From Zhengitettix transpicula (Eukaryota > Arthropoda > Insecta > Orthoptera > Tetrigidae), in NCBI GenBank assembly GCA_037074705.1, contig CM073593.1, positions 19,433,001 to 19,497,000 on the forward strand: a stretch of DNA of 64,000 nucleotides. Reading direction: 5' to 3'. Position numbers and translations under genes: made by a program. Under the pieces are notes generated by a model. That model worked only from the letters and a program-made list of their open reading frames with translations, ran no database searches and was not told the origin of the DNA. Of the stretch, positions 12,060 through 23,870 are shown in pieces; positions within the stretch are counted from its first letter, which is position 1, and every line of letters begins with the position of its first letter.

Positions 12060-13500
12060 CTTCTATCAGTATGTAAACAGTCAAAACGATTTTCTGACTG
12101 CCACTCGACATATATTCCCGGAGAAAAGTTTCAGATGTAAACGCAGATGCGCAGTAGAAGGGAGAAGGTGGAAGGGGGCGCATTGTCGTCAAGTGGGAAC
12201 TCTCTCCAAGAGCAACGCCCCTATCTTTCTTAGAACGTGGTAAAAAGACATCAGCAAGGTCTATATACTACACCCTCTACTTATCATCTCAACTTTTACG
12301 TATAAGTTTTTTAAGTAATCATGAACTGAACACAGAATATTTTATACACTACCAAGGTTCCGTATAATTACAGGGCAGTGGACGACTGCGCGTCGCGACT
12401 GGCTATTCTCTCCGGCTTTACCAACATAGAATACTTCGAGTACAAAATACACTCAAAATACTGACGTACAAGGCCTGTTTTAAGTTGGAATAAAATAAAA
12501 TAAAATTATACACGTTGTCTGTTCGCTCAACTAGGAAGGTCGCCGAGTGATAATCGGGAAAATTGTTGTTCCAATCGCCCTTTCGCCCAATATTGTTTTC
12601 GTAAACCAATCAGTCGTACTTCGTATTGGAGTCTTAAAGCCATACCAGAACCATTGCCTCAGTACAATCAGGATATAAATCTGGAGAAACAATCCGAAAG
12701 AGAACACTGACTACTTGCTCCCCCAATAAATTCAGAATGTATTGAGAAAGAGAATTACAGGACAGTCGTATTTTGACACGACTGGCTTTACCAAATTTTA
12801 ATTCTCCAGTAGAACATTGCCTATAAAATCCGGACCATTGATGAATATTGGCTATCGCACCACGGACATCATATCGGTAATAGTGCGTTGCTTATCCTTT
12901 GATTGTACTCCAAGAGACGTTGCTGACAATAAAGAAGATGAGATGTATCAAAGGTGAAACTTTCTCACTTCTACGACACGATGGATATGAGTGTGCTCAA
13001 TTTATCAAAGCGTCATCACCCATTGTTTTAAGGGAAACGCAGGATTCAGAGAGATGGCCCGAAGCTAACTAATGTGGGGCAACTAAACTTTCTCTGTCCC
13101 CTGTATACCATATTGCCACTGCCTACGTTAGCATTATATTACACACAGAGTATGATCCTGTCTTTAAATATATTACAAAACAAACTGTTCTCCATTCATT
13201 AAATTCTGTTACCCTGTTACCCTGTCAAAACGTGTTATTGCGTCATTAATACGCATTTTGTCATCAAGACACAAGTTACATCGGAAAATCTCTCTCTACT
13301 GTTATTATATATACTCAGGTGCTCCTCATGTCCTTTTTAAGTTTCATCATTGCTGATTGGTCACTTTCACCCTCGCTGTAGTTAAGTATCCACTTTCTTC
13401 AGGCCATTACACTGCGACGCTTACGGCGCACGATTTTCAGTTTGTTACTCAATTAGAAATAATAATTAGGATTATCACTTTCTTGGGACAATTGCAACTT
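12060..13500. other. No gene seen
   Basis: Unassigned intergenic sequence on both strands, with only short frames and no recognised repeat. Confidence 0.4.
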
Positions 13501-13501
13501 C

Positions 13502-13702
13502 TGTAGAACACCCCAACCCATATGTAGTCCCTGCAACCAATCCCTCACCATTCAACATGTGCTCTTTGAATGCAAAAATTACGAAGAAAAACGAAACATG
13601 ACAATGGCTAAATTCAGTACAAAGGACTTCTGCACTGATCCAGAAGCAATCGCTTCAATACTAACCTTCTTAACCAATGCCAAAATCGACCACCTAATTT
13701 GA
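13502..13702 (+). pseudogene. LINE ORF2 C-terminal zinc-finger tail
   Basis: About 66 codons read C-R-T-P-Q-P-I-C-S-P-C, then LTIQHVLFECKNYEEKRNM, and end at TGA 13700-13702. The C-x2-C...H-x4-C arrangement followed by Y-x3-R is typical of the end of RNase H-bearing LINE ORFs. It is on the opposite strand to the relic at 10250-11800 and is probably a separate insertion. Confidence 0.65.
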
Positions 13703-14106
13703 GAAGAAACTGAATGTAACCACAATCATCGCACTAGAATAGAGAAAATATTATGTACCCTATTAGTTAAATAATGTAGAAGGTCGCCAATAACATTTTG
13801 ATTGACGCGACCATAAAATTTCAATATAAAAAAATTCCGTTCATTTTCATTCCGCGATAATATTTTCTATTCTCCTTCGAATTCGTTATAGATTAATAAG
13901 CCACGTTGACGTTCTCCACCAAATTCTTTATGATCCTGTCATAAGCACTTCTGTATTATTCAACTCGTACTAACGTTATGGAAAAATATAAATTTTTATT
14001 TAATATGATAACTTATACGATTGTCACGACCGCTCCTTGTTCAAATTAACGAAATTATATTTGGAATTCTCTCACCTTTATTACTCTTGTTTTCAGTCAA
14101 TATAAT

Positions 14107-14489
14107 CTATTAAAGGGGAGTTGCCCTTTTAAAGGGGAGTTGCCCATAGTGGATCACCCTCATGTAGCCTGTTGCCCTAAAAAAAAAAAAAAAAAAAAAA
14201 AGTTGCCCATAGTGGATTACCCTCATGTAGCCTGTTGCCCTAAAAAAAAAATCACCCAATGCCCGACCTACCCGATGCAGGTTTTTCTAAGGTTTTCCCT
14301 GCATTGCTTTAGGCGAATGCCGGGTAGGATCCTTAAAATATAGCCCGGGGGCCCTAGTTAACCCTTGGCTACCTTCCTCTACCCTTCCGCATCCCCCCTT
14401 TCTAATCCCTTCCTATGCTATTAAAGGGGAGTTGCCCAATGTGGATCACCCTCATGTAGCCTGTTGCCCTAAAAAATATATATATATAT
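14107..14489 (+). repeat. Repeat A composite: two short 3' ends, then a longer copy
   Basis: Three 3' ends lie in the same orientation. The first (about 14107-14201) and second (14202-14251) are just the last tens of bases, each ending in poly-A (about 22 and 10 As). The third (14252-14489) is a longer 5'-truncated copy that starts immediately after the second poly-A and ends in (TA)n. Confidence 0.8.
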
Positions 14490-14957
14490 CAGAAATAATT
14501 AAATAAAACTTATCTGAGATTCAGAAAAAAATATTTATTAATGTTATCAAGACACAAAAAAATAAATAGATAAAATTATCGGGTGTCAATCCGGGCCAAT
14601 TGTTTGTTATTCAACAAATAATTGGCCGGGGTTGAGAACCGAGAATTTTACCTACAAAAGATTCAACAGGAAAGCCGTCGTTCTCTAAAAAAATAAATAT
14701 TCGTAAATCAAGCCAAAGATACAAACAGCATATCAACGACTTCAGCGATTCTCACTTCATGCCTTGAATGTCTCTGTCAGTAAAATATGTTTAAACGCTA
14801 GTATAGTCAGATACTTGAAGATTACGTAGAAACTGTGACGTAAATATCTTTAAAGTACGCAGAGCTTAATGAAATAATTATTACAGCACTATCGCTGAAA
14901 TATTTTAAATTGTTGTGTGTTAACAAAATCGAACCTTCGATATTATAAATGCCATAA

Positions 14958-15283
14958 GGAGTCCAGTTGCCTCCTAAACCGGTCAAGGCAGGGCGAGAGG
15001 AAAGCTGCGACCCTACAGCAAACTCCTCTCCCGCCATCGGAAGGGCGTGGGACAAGTACCAAATGCCCGACCTACCTGATGCAGGTTTTTCTAGGGTTTT
15101 CCTTGCATCACTTTTAGGCGAATTGCCGGGTAGGATCGTTAAACCATAGCCTGGGGGCCCTAGTTAACCCTTGGCTACCTTCCTCTACCCTTCCGCATCC
15201 CCACTTTCAAATCCCTTTCTATGCTATTAAAGGGGAGTTGCCACCATGTGGATTATACTCAAGTAGCCTGTTAACCTAAAACT
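14958..15283 (+). repeat. Repeat A copy, 5'-truncated
   Basis: It runs from CAGTTGCCTCCTAAACCGG to GTAGCCTGTTAACCTAAAA. Sense frame 14967-15149 is open (PTANSSPAIG, WDKYQMPDLPDAGFSRVF), as in two other copies. Confidence 0.8.
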
Positions 15284-15464
15284 TTAATGGTACTATTATA
15301 AATCGCGGCACATACATGAGCACAGACAAGATATTTGACAAATTCCCACAATCGTATTCGATAGATTGATTTTATGATGTGATACACTTTGAGATTTCCA
15401 TTATGTGATTATTGAATATAATAAATACAATGAACATTTTCTGTAATATGCAATGAGATTCTCA

Positions 15465-15770
15465 GCCGAACTTTAGGTTGATTTCGACAAATTTTGGGTT
15501 AAAGATGATCGTCAGAACTGAGACCAAAGCCTCCAATTCCCAGTTAAATGTCAATTTTCGTTCATTAATTGTCTAACAGCAACTTATACAAATGTTTGGT
15601 TAAATATGAACACCAGAACTGAGACATAAGACTCCAATTTCAAAATAAAAGTGAATTTTTGGTAATTAATTCTCTAACAGCAACAAGTTACAAATTTTGA
15701 GTTCCCAATAACTGACACCTCCAAATCTAAAATAAATTTGAGTTTTCCTTCAGTAATGTCTAACAGCAAC
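15465..15770 (+). repeat. Degenerate tandem repeat, three units of about 100 bp
   Basis: The block TCTAACAGCAAC recurs at about 15572, 15673 and 15759. Each is preceded by related sequence (AGAACTGAGAC, CTCCAAxTxx, an AATTTTCGTT-like stretch). No coding capacity was seen. Confidence 0.6.
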
Positions 15771-16600
15771 GTGATATTTTCCCAACTTACTCATGGTCCC
15801 TTTTTATCATAGTGACAGATTTAATTTAATCTCGACGTTTCAGGATCACAAATAAGCGCCCATGTGGATCGGCCAACCTGATACGAGGTTATTCTGTTTT
15901 ACCCAATCTTTTCTTCAAATTTCTGTATTTAATTTATGAAATTTTAATGAGAATAGTTTGTTTTCAATAATCTACAACAATATTTTCCGTCTACAGAAGT
16001 CGAAATCTCGCAATCTTTGCATTGCTCTTACGATTTTAGAATCGTAAATATGAATGACAGAAACTAAATTTCTAATTTATTTGTTACTGGTTTGGTATCA
16101 TACAAGATACATAATCTTAACTGTCGATATATTAGTTTAGATCCGACGTCTGTTTCTTAAGTACTGAAATTTTTATTTTAACATATTTTTTTAAATTTCG
16201 CACATTTGTAATTTTTTCTGTCCACCCGAGCGGTTCCCAGATTTCGCAGACTGCTGCAATCCTGAGCGTTTCAAAGAAGCGAACCGTTGCGACACTCTTG
16301 CCCTACTAAAAGTGTCGTCGAAGCTATGGAAATGTGATGTAACGACAGACAATATGTGCTCAGGGAGGAAACCTTCCGAGATGTCAGGTCTCTTCCACGC
16401 CAAACGTTTGCCACTTTACGTGATCTTTGTCGATGAAGACTTGTTCACAGTTATATGAGAGAAATGTCTTATAATCTATGTATGTGATCTTCCTAGTGGT
16501 AATTAAATATTTCCTCCCAATTATTTAACATATCTATTATAAATAGAATCACGAAAATAATAAAATATTCTATTAGAGACTTCTCGGCAATTACGCCCTA
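15771..16600. other. No gene seen
   Basis: Unassigned. A - strand frame of 70 codons at 16403-16191 has no recognisable domain. Confidence 0.4.
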
Positions 16601-16710
16601 AATCAGGTAAGGAAATGAAAATACTTAAAAAATTACGTCTGTTTTGAAAAAATAAGAAGACGAAAAATATCCAAATCAGACAACAGAAGTGATGATATAA
16701 ACACCAAACA

Positions 16711-16768
16711 GCGTTTCTGGAAACATTGTTCCTTTCTTCAGGTGCTAAGAAAACTAAAACAAACACAA
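16711..16768 (-). ncRNA. Hammerhead-like motif in foldback-family arm
   Basis: On the - strand: GTGTTT (16766-16761), a loop, TAGCAC, then CTGAAGA (16741-16735), a GGAA...TTTCC stem II and A-GAAAC. Stem I has five pairs including one G-U. The flanking sequence on the GAAA side (ATATCATCACTTCTGTTGTC in reverse) matches the arms of the foldbacks at 32155-32360, 56245-56535 and 59675-59960. Confidence 0.45.
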
Positions 16769-17237
16769 TAGCCCAGAGCGACACAAATTCACAATTAAGT
16801 TGACAAAACTCCAAAAGATCATCTCGAAAACTCCAAAAGAAGTTTTTCCAGGTCAGAAAAATTCAGCTCCCCTTCTTGAATGCAACAAGCAATACACCAT
16901 TGGGTCGGACAATTTTCTCGACTATAATTGACTACGGAAAGAAAACAGTCATGCTTTTGAGTTTGCTTTCATAATTTTACACACTCCAACTTTCAAGTTC
17001 CAATTGAAGATTGTGAAATATGTTTGAAAAAAATTATGACACGGCTAATTATAATATCGTTTAATTTAATTTCTTTTAATTGAAACTAAACTTTATGTTT
17101 GTCTTGATGCTTCCAAAATACTTATAATGAGGAAAATATACGAAAGTAAAGCCAATGCCAATGGTGTCTCGCAAAGGATGAAAAATTCTGTAGTAGCTTG
17201 CTTGTGTTACATAATCAGACACTTCTAATTTGTTCCC
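16734..17237 (+). repeat. Tandem duplication of about 0.5 kb, unit 1
   Basis: Aligns with 17238-17723 at an offset of about 500 bp. Shared stretches include CTTCTTGAATGCAACAAGCA, CACTCCAACTTTCAAGTT and GCTTCCAAAATACTT. The unit starts at the TTCTTCAGGTGCTAA end of a foldback arm, so part of a mobile element was duplicated with its flank. Confidence 0.8.
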
Positions 17238-17723
17238 TTCTTCTGGTGCTAAAAAAACACGCAATATCCCAGAGCGACTCAAATTCAAAATTCAATTGAA
17301 TAAACTCCACAAGAAGATCTGAGAAAACTTCAAAAAAAGTTTTTCCAGGTCAAAAAATTTCAGATCCCCTTCTTGAATGCAACAAGCAATACACCGGACA
17401 ATTTTCTCTACTATAATTGACTATGGAAAGAAAACAAGTCATACTTTTGAGTTTTCTTTCATACTTTTACACACTCCAACTTTCAAGTTACTCACAATTG
17501 AAGACTGTAAAAGACGTTTGAAAAAAAATATGGCACGGCTAATTATAATATCGTTTAATTCAATATTTTTTATAATTAAAACTAAACTTTATGTTTGTCT
17601 TGATGCTTCCAAAATACTTGTAACGAGGAAAATATACGAAAGTAAAGCCAATGCCAACGGTGTCCCACAAAGGGTGAAAAATGCTGAAGTAGCTTTCTTG
17701 TGTTACATAATGAGACACTTCTA
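17238..17723 (+). repeat. Tandem duplication of about 0.5 kb, unit 2
   Basis: Second unit. Its start reads TTCTTCTGGTGCTAA; a shift to CTT-C-T-GG has destroyed the ribozyme-like core kept in unit 1. The 115-codon frame at 17377-17724 is not protein-like. Confidence 0.8.
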
Positions 17724-18184
17724 ACTGGGACATTATTATTTTTAAAAACAAACTACGCATTTTCATGTTATATATCGTGATTTTGACAATATTTCACTCA
17801 ATAATTCAGATGATTTCTTTTCATCTACGTGAATATCATTAAATAAACACTTCTGCCGGTTTTAGTAACTGTAAGCCTTTGTTGTTTTGCGTAAACAAAT
17901 AGTCTTTCAAAATTCTTCCGTTTAATATGGTCAACACTTGCTTTTTTAAATATTTGGTACATCAAATATCATTTTGGAAAATTAATTAATTAAGATATAT
18001 GAATTGTGCTACTAAAATGTTGCTCGCGAATGCATGTTTAGTTATGAGCTACATAATTTTAGAAGGTAAATTTAGCATTTTGCCAGGTATTTATGATGTG
18101 TCTCTCTAAAATAAGCGCAACGTAGGCAAGTTAATATTCGAATTGTGAAACAATGTAATAAATGCACCTTGTAATTGAAGGACC

Positions 18185-18692
18185 TATTTTTTTAGAGTCG
18201 TATTCTGAGCGGCCGTGCCGTGAGCGGACGACAAACTCTTCCTCAATCCTGATCACTGAGCGAGCAGGTATAAAGTTTTCCGAAGAGCAACTTTATCTGT
18301 CTTGGTTTTAACATTAAGTGAATGTAATACAAGTTTAATGTATAACATTTCTGAAAATTATCTGACGTCCTTAAATAAATGAAAACATCAACCTGTTTAG
18401 TTATTAAATTATTATTAATTTAAATTTTTAAACATTATAATAGAAAAAATTCTCAAAGTTTAGTCCCTAATTTATTAGGACCTCTTCAGGAGTTGTAAAA
18501 GTCAATTAAATGATCTAATTCCAAAATCTGTGTTTCTAAAAATTCCAACAAAGCAATATTTTACAAAAATGATAATTTATAATAATTATGAAGTTGCTCT
18601 AAAAATTTATACCTGCTCGCTCAGCGGTCATGATTTAGGAAGGGACTCTTGTCCGCTCACAGCACGGCCGCTCAAAATACGGCGCCATTTTT
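18185..18692. mobile_element. Foldback element with terminal repeats of about 85 bp
   Basis: Left end 18185-18273 and right end 18604-18692 are inverted copies; both contain GAGCGGCCGTGC, GTGAGCGGAC and GAGCGAGCAGGTATAAA. The 330-bp centre is AT-rich. On the - strand at 18489-18450 it holds CTGAAGA, a GGTCCTAA...TTAGGGAC stem and TAAAC, a decayed hammerhead-like core. Confidence 0.7.
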
Positions 18693-19683
18693 TTTCGTGG
18701 CCGATAATAGTCTAATACTCTTTCCTCCGAACTAAATATGAATTGCTTTCTTGCATTCAGTTAAGAGCGCTCAATTTTTCGAACTAGGAGTGTCCCAACA
18801 GAAACTTTTGAGAGGTTCAAAGGTAACGCCTTGATTTTTGATTAACAGATTAAGATTACATATTACTATGGAATGTTAACAATCATCGGACATTCTATAA
18901 CCCTGATGTTTCTGGACACGCAAGTCTCCAACGGCTTTGCTAAGATAAACTTACGAATGCTGCACTCAGTAGCTGTACGCTTGAATCATTGTTTTAAAAT
19001 GCCCTATCACTCGTACTGTGCGTACCGTGAATTTCCACGCACCTTTCACGAAGTATGTGGCTGCTTTCATGAAGGACCCTAGGCATCGTGACCTACGACC
19101 CATTTGTTGCCTGACACTTATTCTTTCGCGTCAGAGTTTCTTTTCTTCATACGTTACGAGCATTTATGCATATCATTGTGTGCTTAATACCTCTCACAAC
19201 TAACGCTATGGCGGGGTTCCATTTACCTCCATATAACCTACCAATTCAAAGAGTTTAATCATTAAGGAATTCACGTTTAGACTTGAGTAACCCTTAAACA
19301 ACGGTACTTTAAACGAGTCGAAATGTCTCATATCTGTCTGTAACTTCAAATTTAATAATTGCCAACCAAAATATTAAAGAAAAAAGTCAATGAAAGTTCA
19401 GTGTTTCTATATTTGCTCTCGGTCTACCGGGTATTAGTGGAGAATGTACGATGTAACGACAGGGACAAGAAACAGTCTGCAACATTGATATAAATAAAAT
19501 ATATTAAGGGCTAGAACAAATATCAGCACTTTATGAACCGAAAAAAAATTTCAATTTGTAATAAGTTGAATTATTACCTATCAATCAATAAGCATTTTTA
19601 AACAAAATTAATGAGAGGCATAATTCCCCATTACGCAACAATATAATTAAAACCCAAAATAAAGCGTAAACATTACTCTATAG
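18693..19683. other. No gene seen
   Basis: Unassigned sequence up to the hAT copy. Short frames only. Confidence 0.4.
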
Positions 19684-20551
19684 CACGAGTGTCAAATTCG
19701 CGGCCCCCGAGGTAATTTTTTGTGGCCCACAATGCTCTGAAACTAAATGAAAATAGAAAAAATTGATATGAAGAAAATAGCGCTTACCCTCGATAACCTT
19801 TTAACTGGGCACGAGGCCTGGTGCCTTTCTTGGAGGCCTGTGGGCGTGTACAAATCGACAACGAAGCGTTTTGACACACTTTTCTACGAGTGAGCAGATA
19901 AAATCTCATAATCGAAACTGCTCATTTTCACAATGCAGCGGTAAAATTGAAGATATCAAAAATGATTTCGATATACATTTTATTGATGACAAAGAGTTAC
20001 AAGAAACTGATTCCCATTTTATTGGGTCTTTATCCTTTGAAGTTGCAAATGCTCCCAATTCGGTACAACTGGAATTAATTGATTTCCAGAATCATACTGT
20101 TTTAAAAGATAAAGATCCAGGACTATGAATTCCCAATATATATTCTTATTATTTGGGTAAGAAATGCCCGGAAATTAAAATGTTTGCTGCACAAATTTTA
20201 TGCTATTTTGGGACTCGTGTGAGCAACTATTTTCGTCCATGAAATGAAATAAAAGGGCAATACAGATCAAGATAATGACGATTGGCTGTTCTCAGTCTCT
20301 CAATCCAGATATTGGTTTTACAGTAGGAGGATAAAGCTGGTTAGTTTCGGGTAAAAAGAATGCTTTTAGTTTTATAATTACATTAAATACGATAATTGTT
20401 TAAATCAAAGCAATTTTATTATCCTACCCACATTTTTAAATCCTCACTTCATAACTTAAATTTAACAAAATTTGTAAATGTGATGTGGCCCGCGTGAATC
20501 TTACCTGTTGCACCAAATGGTCCATGTTGTAGTTGAGATTGACAACCCTTG
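19684..20551 (+). mobile_element. Deleted hAT transposon with TIRs and 8-bp target duplication
   Basis: The left end starts CACGAGTGTCAAATTCGCGG. The right end, reversed, starts CAAGGGTTGTCAATCTC; both resemble hAT termini of the CAGGGGTGTCAAACTC type. Flanking CTCTATAG (19676-19683) and GTCTATAG (20552-20559) look like an 8-bp target duplication with one mismatch. Inside, 19871-20128 encodes NAPNSVQLELIDFQN, and after a frame change 20155-20230 encodes KCPEIKMFAAQILCYFGT, then CEQLFSSMK in another frame. This is the dimerisation region of ZBED/GTF2IRD2-like hAT transposases. The N-terminal and catalytic parts are missing, so the copy is dead. Confidence 0.75.
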
Positions 20552-20559
20552 GTCTATAG

Positions 20560-21814
20560 ACCGACGATGGAACATTATAAAGGCAGCGGGGAAGCAGTGA
20601 CTTGAAATCAATTGCCTTTATTTTCTAAATAACCTTTCCTACAAGATGAAAGATATGACAAGAAGAGAAAGAAAAATTAAATATATAAGTATGTTCGTAC
20701 AACGGGAAAACCAATACATACTTGGAAATTGATGAACGACACTCGGCCGTTAGCTATTATCATTTTTCTTTTGATTTACTGTAGACTAATTAGCATATCA
20801 TTAGTTTCTATATAACATATGAAACATCTTTAAGCTATATAACAGTTCCTCTTATAATATTTTCTAAACTTCAAATATTCAACAAAATTTAATATTATAA
20901 CTAATCAAATACCTTAATTTTTTATATGATGAATACGACAACTATAAATTTGAAAATTGTCATGATAAAATTTTAAACAACACATTTAACTGGCTAAAAT
21001 TGTAAGTGGTGACGTCGAGAACTTTTAAAAAGATCATTCATTTTCCAACGTAAACCTTTATGAATGAACTTTTCAAGTATTTGAGACATTTTTTTTGTGC
21101 AAACATTATATAGTTTTGACAGTACTAATTCATTCTTTTCGTCATAAAAAGAAAATAGCCAAATGAACTCAACTGTGCTAAGTGAACTTTTGTGTCTAAA
21201 ATCCCGCGCAAGAGTTCAAGGTGCAATGGTAAGAGATGTCTAACCGTATAGATCCGGTCGTAGTCACGGCATGACTAAAATCAATTCACCGATCCAGAAA
21301 GAGAACACAGTAAACATTCACAATGCGGGTCATATGCGAGGGACGTAACGAAACTCGTATTCATCCCCAATCGTTAAAACAATTATTCATTTTATACTTC
21401 ACCCTCATTTTTCAAATTTAACCAGATGTAGTCGTGTAACCCGATTCTGAGCCCATTGAAGTATTTATATTGTCAGGTATTTAAAATTTAAATAAAGTTT
21501 GAGGCATTCAAATTTTTTCCTCATCACAAAGTCATTATGATTTAAGAGGCACAATTATATTTATTTATACAGTTGGGAAAGTACTTGGAATTACAAAGAA
21601 AAATATATTACTTACCCATTTGTTTCTAATTTTTCCCAATAGGCGTTCGCCTCGTTATTCTTTATTCAGAACAAATTTTCGCCCAATAAACCCATTTCTT
21701 TACATTCGGGAACATGAAATATTTTCTGCCGAATACTGAAGACACGTCGTGGAAAAGAACTTACCTCTTGAGTGTTCAGTCGTCAAGGCTGTTTGTTCCC
21801 ATCATACTGCGTAA
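20560..21814. other. No gene seen; possible SINE trace near 21210
   Basis: AT-rich. The stretch GTGCAATGGTAAGAG near 21219 resembles an A box, but I saw no convincing B box. Confidence 0.35.
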
Positions 21815-22740
21815 TATTCTCCAGTTACTCCCCATAAACAACATCCTTACCCGCGAGTACTCAGGCATCTCGTGACAGCTACCTTCAACATACACTCCAC
21901 AGTCACCTTCCCTCTATAACTCTACAATCAACACCAACATTCCACAATTCAACAGCCAACTAATACATTGTTTTTGTTTATTTATTCTTAAAAATTTAAT
22001 CCGTACATTTAACAGTTGAATTGATTAAAATGAGTAAAAAAATAACATTGCCACTTGAAACAGGTGGAAGGCCCATTGGCATTCCTGCCCTTATGTTCCT
22101 CGTTGCTGTAGTTCTGAAGGGGTTGAGGTGGAACTTGTGTTTTGGTTGGTTGTAGAGTCGTTTTGATATGTAGGGGAATGTTTGGATAGGATTGTACATG
22201 GTGGCTGTGGATGTCAGGAAATGCCTGTGTGCTCGCGGGGGAGGATGTTATCTATGGGGAGTTTACGTTTGACGCGTCGGGTTGGAGGAGGTCGGGGGTG
22301 GCGGGATGGTGTAGAATTTTTCTATTGCGGGATTGGGGTGATTGATGGACGATTTGATCAGGGACAAGGTTTTGTTTATTTTGGTAACGATTGAGAGGAT
22401 TTTAATGTCTTTATGGATGACGGAGTTGGTGATTGTGTGAAGGATCTTTTGTTGTTGGGTCTGGATTTTCTGGGAGTGGTTTCTCACAGTGAAACCCCAA
22501 ATGGGGCAGGAGTAGATCCAGGTAGGTTGAATGAGGGAGAGGTATATTAATCTTTTGGTTTTTATGGATAAATTGTAGTTTCTGCAACTAATTCACTTCC
22601 CAACTTCCCCCAACACTCTCAGAACAACAACAACAATGAAAATAAGGGCAGGAAAGACAATCTACCTTCATCCTAATTAAGTGTCCAAGTAAAAATTTTC
22701 TTGCTTTTTCTTGTTTAAGTTAACAAAATTGTAAAATCTT
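21815..22740 (+). mobile_element. Outer LINE 3' end, split by a nested insertion
   Basis: The two halves 21815-21964 and 22585-22740 read as one 3' region on the + strand. The left half contains CCATAAACAACATCCTTACC and CGCGAGTACTCAGGCATCTC, related to the reverse strand of the inner element (CCATAGATAACATCC, CGCGAGCACACAGGCATTTC). The right half has AACAACAATGAAAATAAGGG, related to AGCAACGAGGAACATAAGGG of the inner one. So a relative of the same family was hit by the inner copy. Confidence 0.6.
21965..22584 (-). pseudogene. Inner Jockey-like LINE insertion, RT C-terminus
   Basis: On the - strand the frame beginning near 22584 reads RLIYLSLIQPTWIYSCPIWG, then KIQTQQQKILHTITNS, the C-terminal RT segment of Jockey-clade LINEs. 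Its 3' end is A-rich (AATAAATAAACAAAAAC). CAACTAAT flanks it on both sides (21957-21964 and 22585-22592), a plausible 8-bp target duplication. The copy is 5'-truncated and contains stops. Open + strand frames here (22182-22394) are shadows. Confidence 0.7.
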
Positions 22741-23489
22741 TGGTTCGAAATTTTAAGATTATTTTGTGGTAATTAAAGGAAATAATTGATTGATGGAAAA
22801 AATTTGGACTCGTATTGTATTGTTGGCGGCGTGTAAACACACGAGTTGTATACAAGAACATGTGGCAATAATGCATGCTTGCTGGGATTGTCGAAGTTCG
22901 TTTGCTAGACGCAGAGCAGAAGTTTGTGGGAAGCAGTGCTCCAGAGTGTATGGTAGGAGACGGTATTGAAAGGACATAAATTCTTAAAGCGTGTCGCTGT
23001 ATATAGTCTAACAGCTATAATATCCAGAACTATCTACGGTTTTCGAGTCTATGAGAGAATAACTGCAACGATACAACGCCGACTATTATTTTCCCTGAGG
23101 CGGAATAGTTCGGAGTCTAGCTTACATTCATGAGATATTTCAATTATTGGGAACTCCAGGTTATTACATCCAGCAGATAACAAACTTTTGAGTGTGGTAG
23201 TAGGATTTTGATAGAAGGAACAGCGAAGCAAGTGTAGTGAGTTAATTTGGCAAGCAGTATGTGTTGCCCATTAAATTCAGTGCATCATGGCCTGTCTATA
23301 AAGTGTTAATAATTGTGTATGTGAACGAGTCCATGTCCTTGGTACAAAAAAAATAAGGTAAAACTGCACAACTTACTATCTGTAAACCAGCAAGTAAATG
23401 ATATTATCGTCAGATTTCCGAGTTCAGATTTGAAATTTCATATCTCATATTTTGTATTGTAATGTTCTATTGATTGTTTGAATTAATGT
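22741..23489. other. No gene seen
   Basis: Unassigned; short frames without domains. Confidence 0.4.
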
Positions 23490-23870
23490 CTTGATAGCTT
23501 TGTGGCTTTGGTTGTTTAATAAGTATTCTTTATTGAAGGCCCGGTGATCGGCCCTGAGGAATAGCCGTGGTATTATTGTAAAGTATTAATATGTAATGTG
23601 ATTTAAATAATTTGCTTTAATAAATTAATTTGTTTGTATATTTTAAATCTTGATTTTTTATTAAAACATCCGATCATTTTAATTGTTTTACTACAAAATT
23701 GGCGTCGTCAACGTGTGGTTTTTCTTAGTAAAATTTTAATTGTTTTGGTAATTATTTTATTGGACGCCCGATTTTGCATTGTAATTATAAAATTAGAATC
23801 ATTACAAATTGACGCCTTAACGTGTGGCTTTAAATGTCATTTATCTTAAATCATTACAATATATAAAAAA
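23490..23870. mobile_element. LTR-like remnant
   Basis: Contains TTTATTGAAGGCCCGGTGAT and CGGCCCTGA, similar to the block near 9234. It has two ACAAA-TTGG/ACGYC-AACGTGTGGY stretches (about 23692 and 23803) of the kind found at LTR ends, and ends ATCATTACAATATA, like the LTR-like sequences on the left. It is fragmentary, so the family assignment is weak. Confidence 0.35.

Noticed and set aside
22182..22394. + strand frame rich in Gly and Arg
   Set aside because: Antisense to the Jockey-like RT segment on the - strand.
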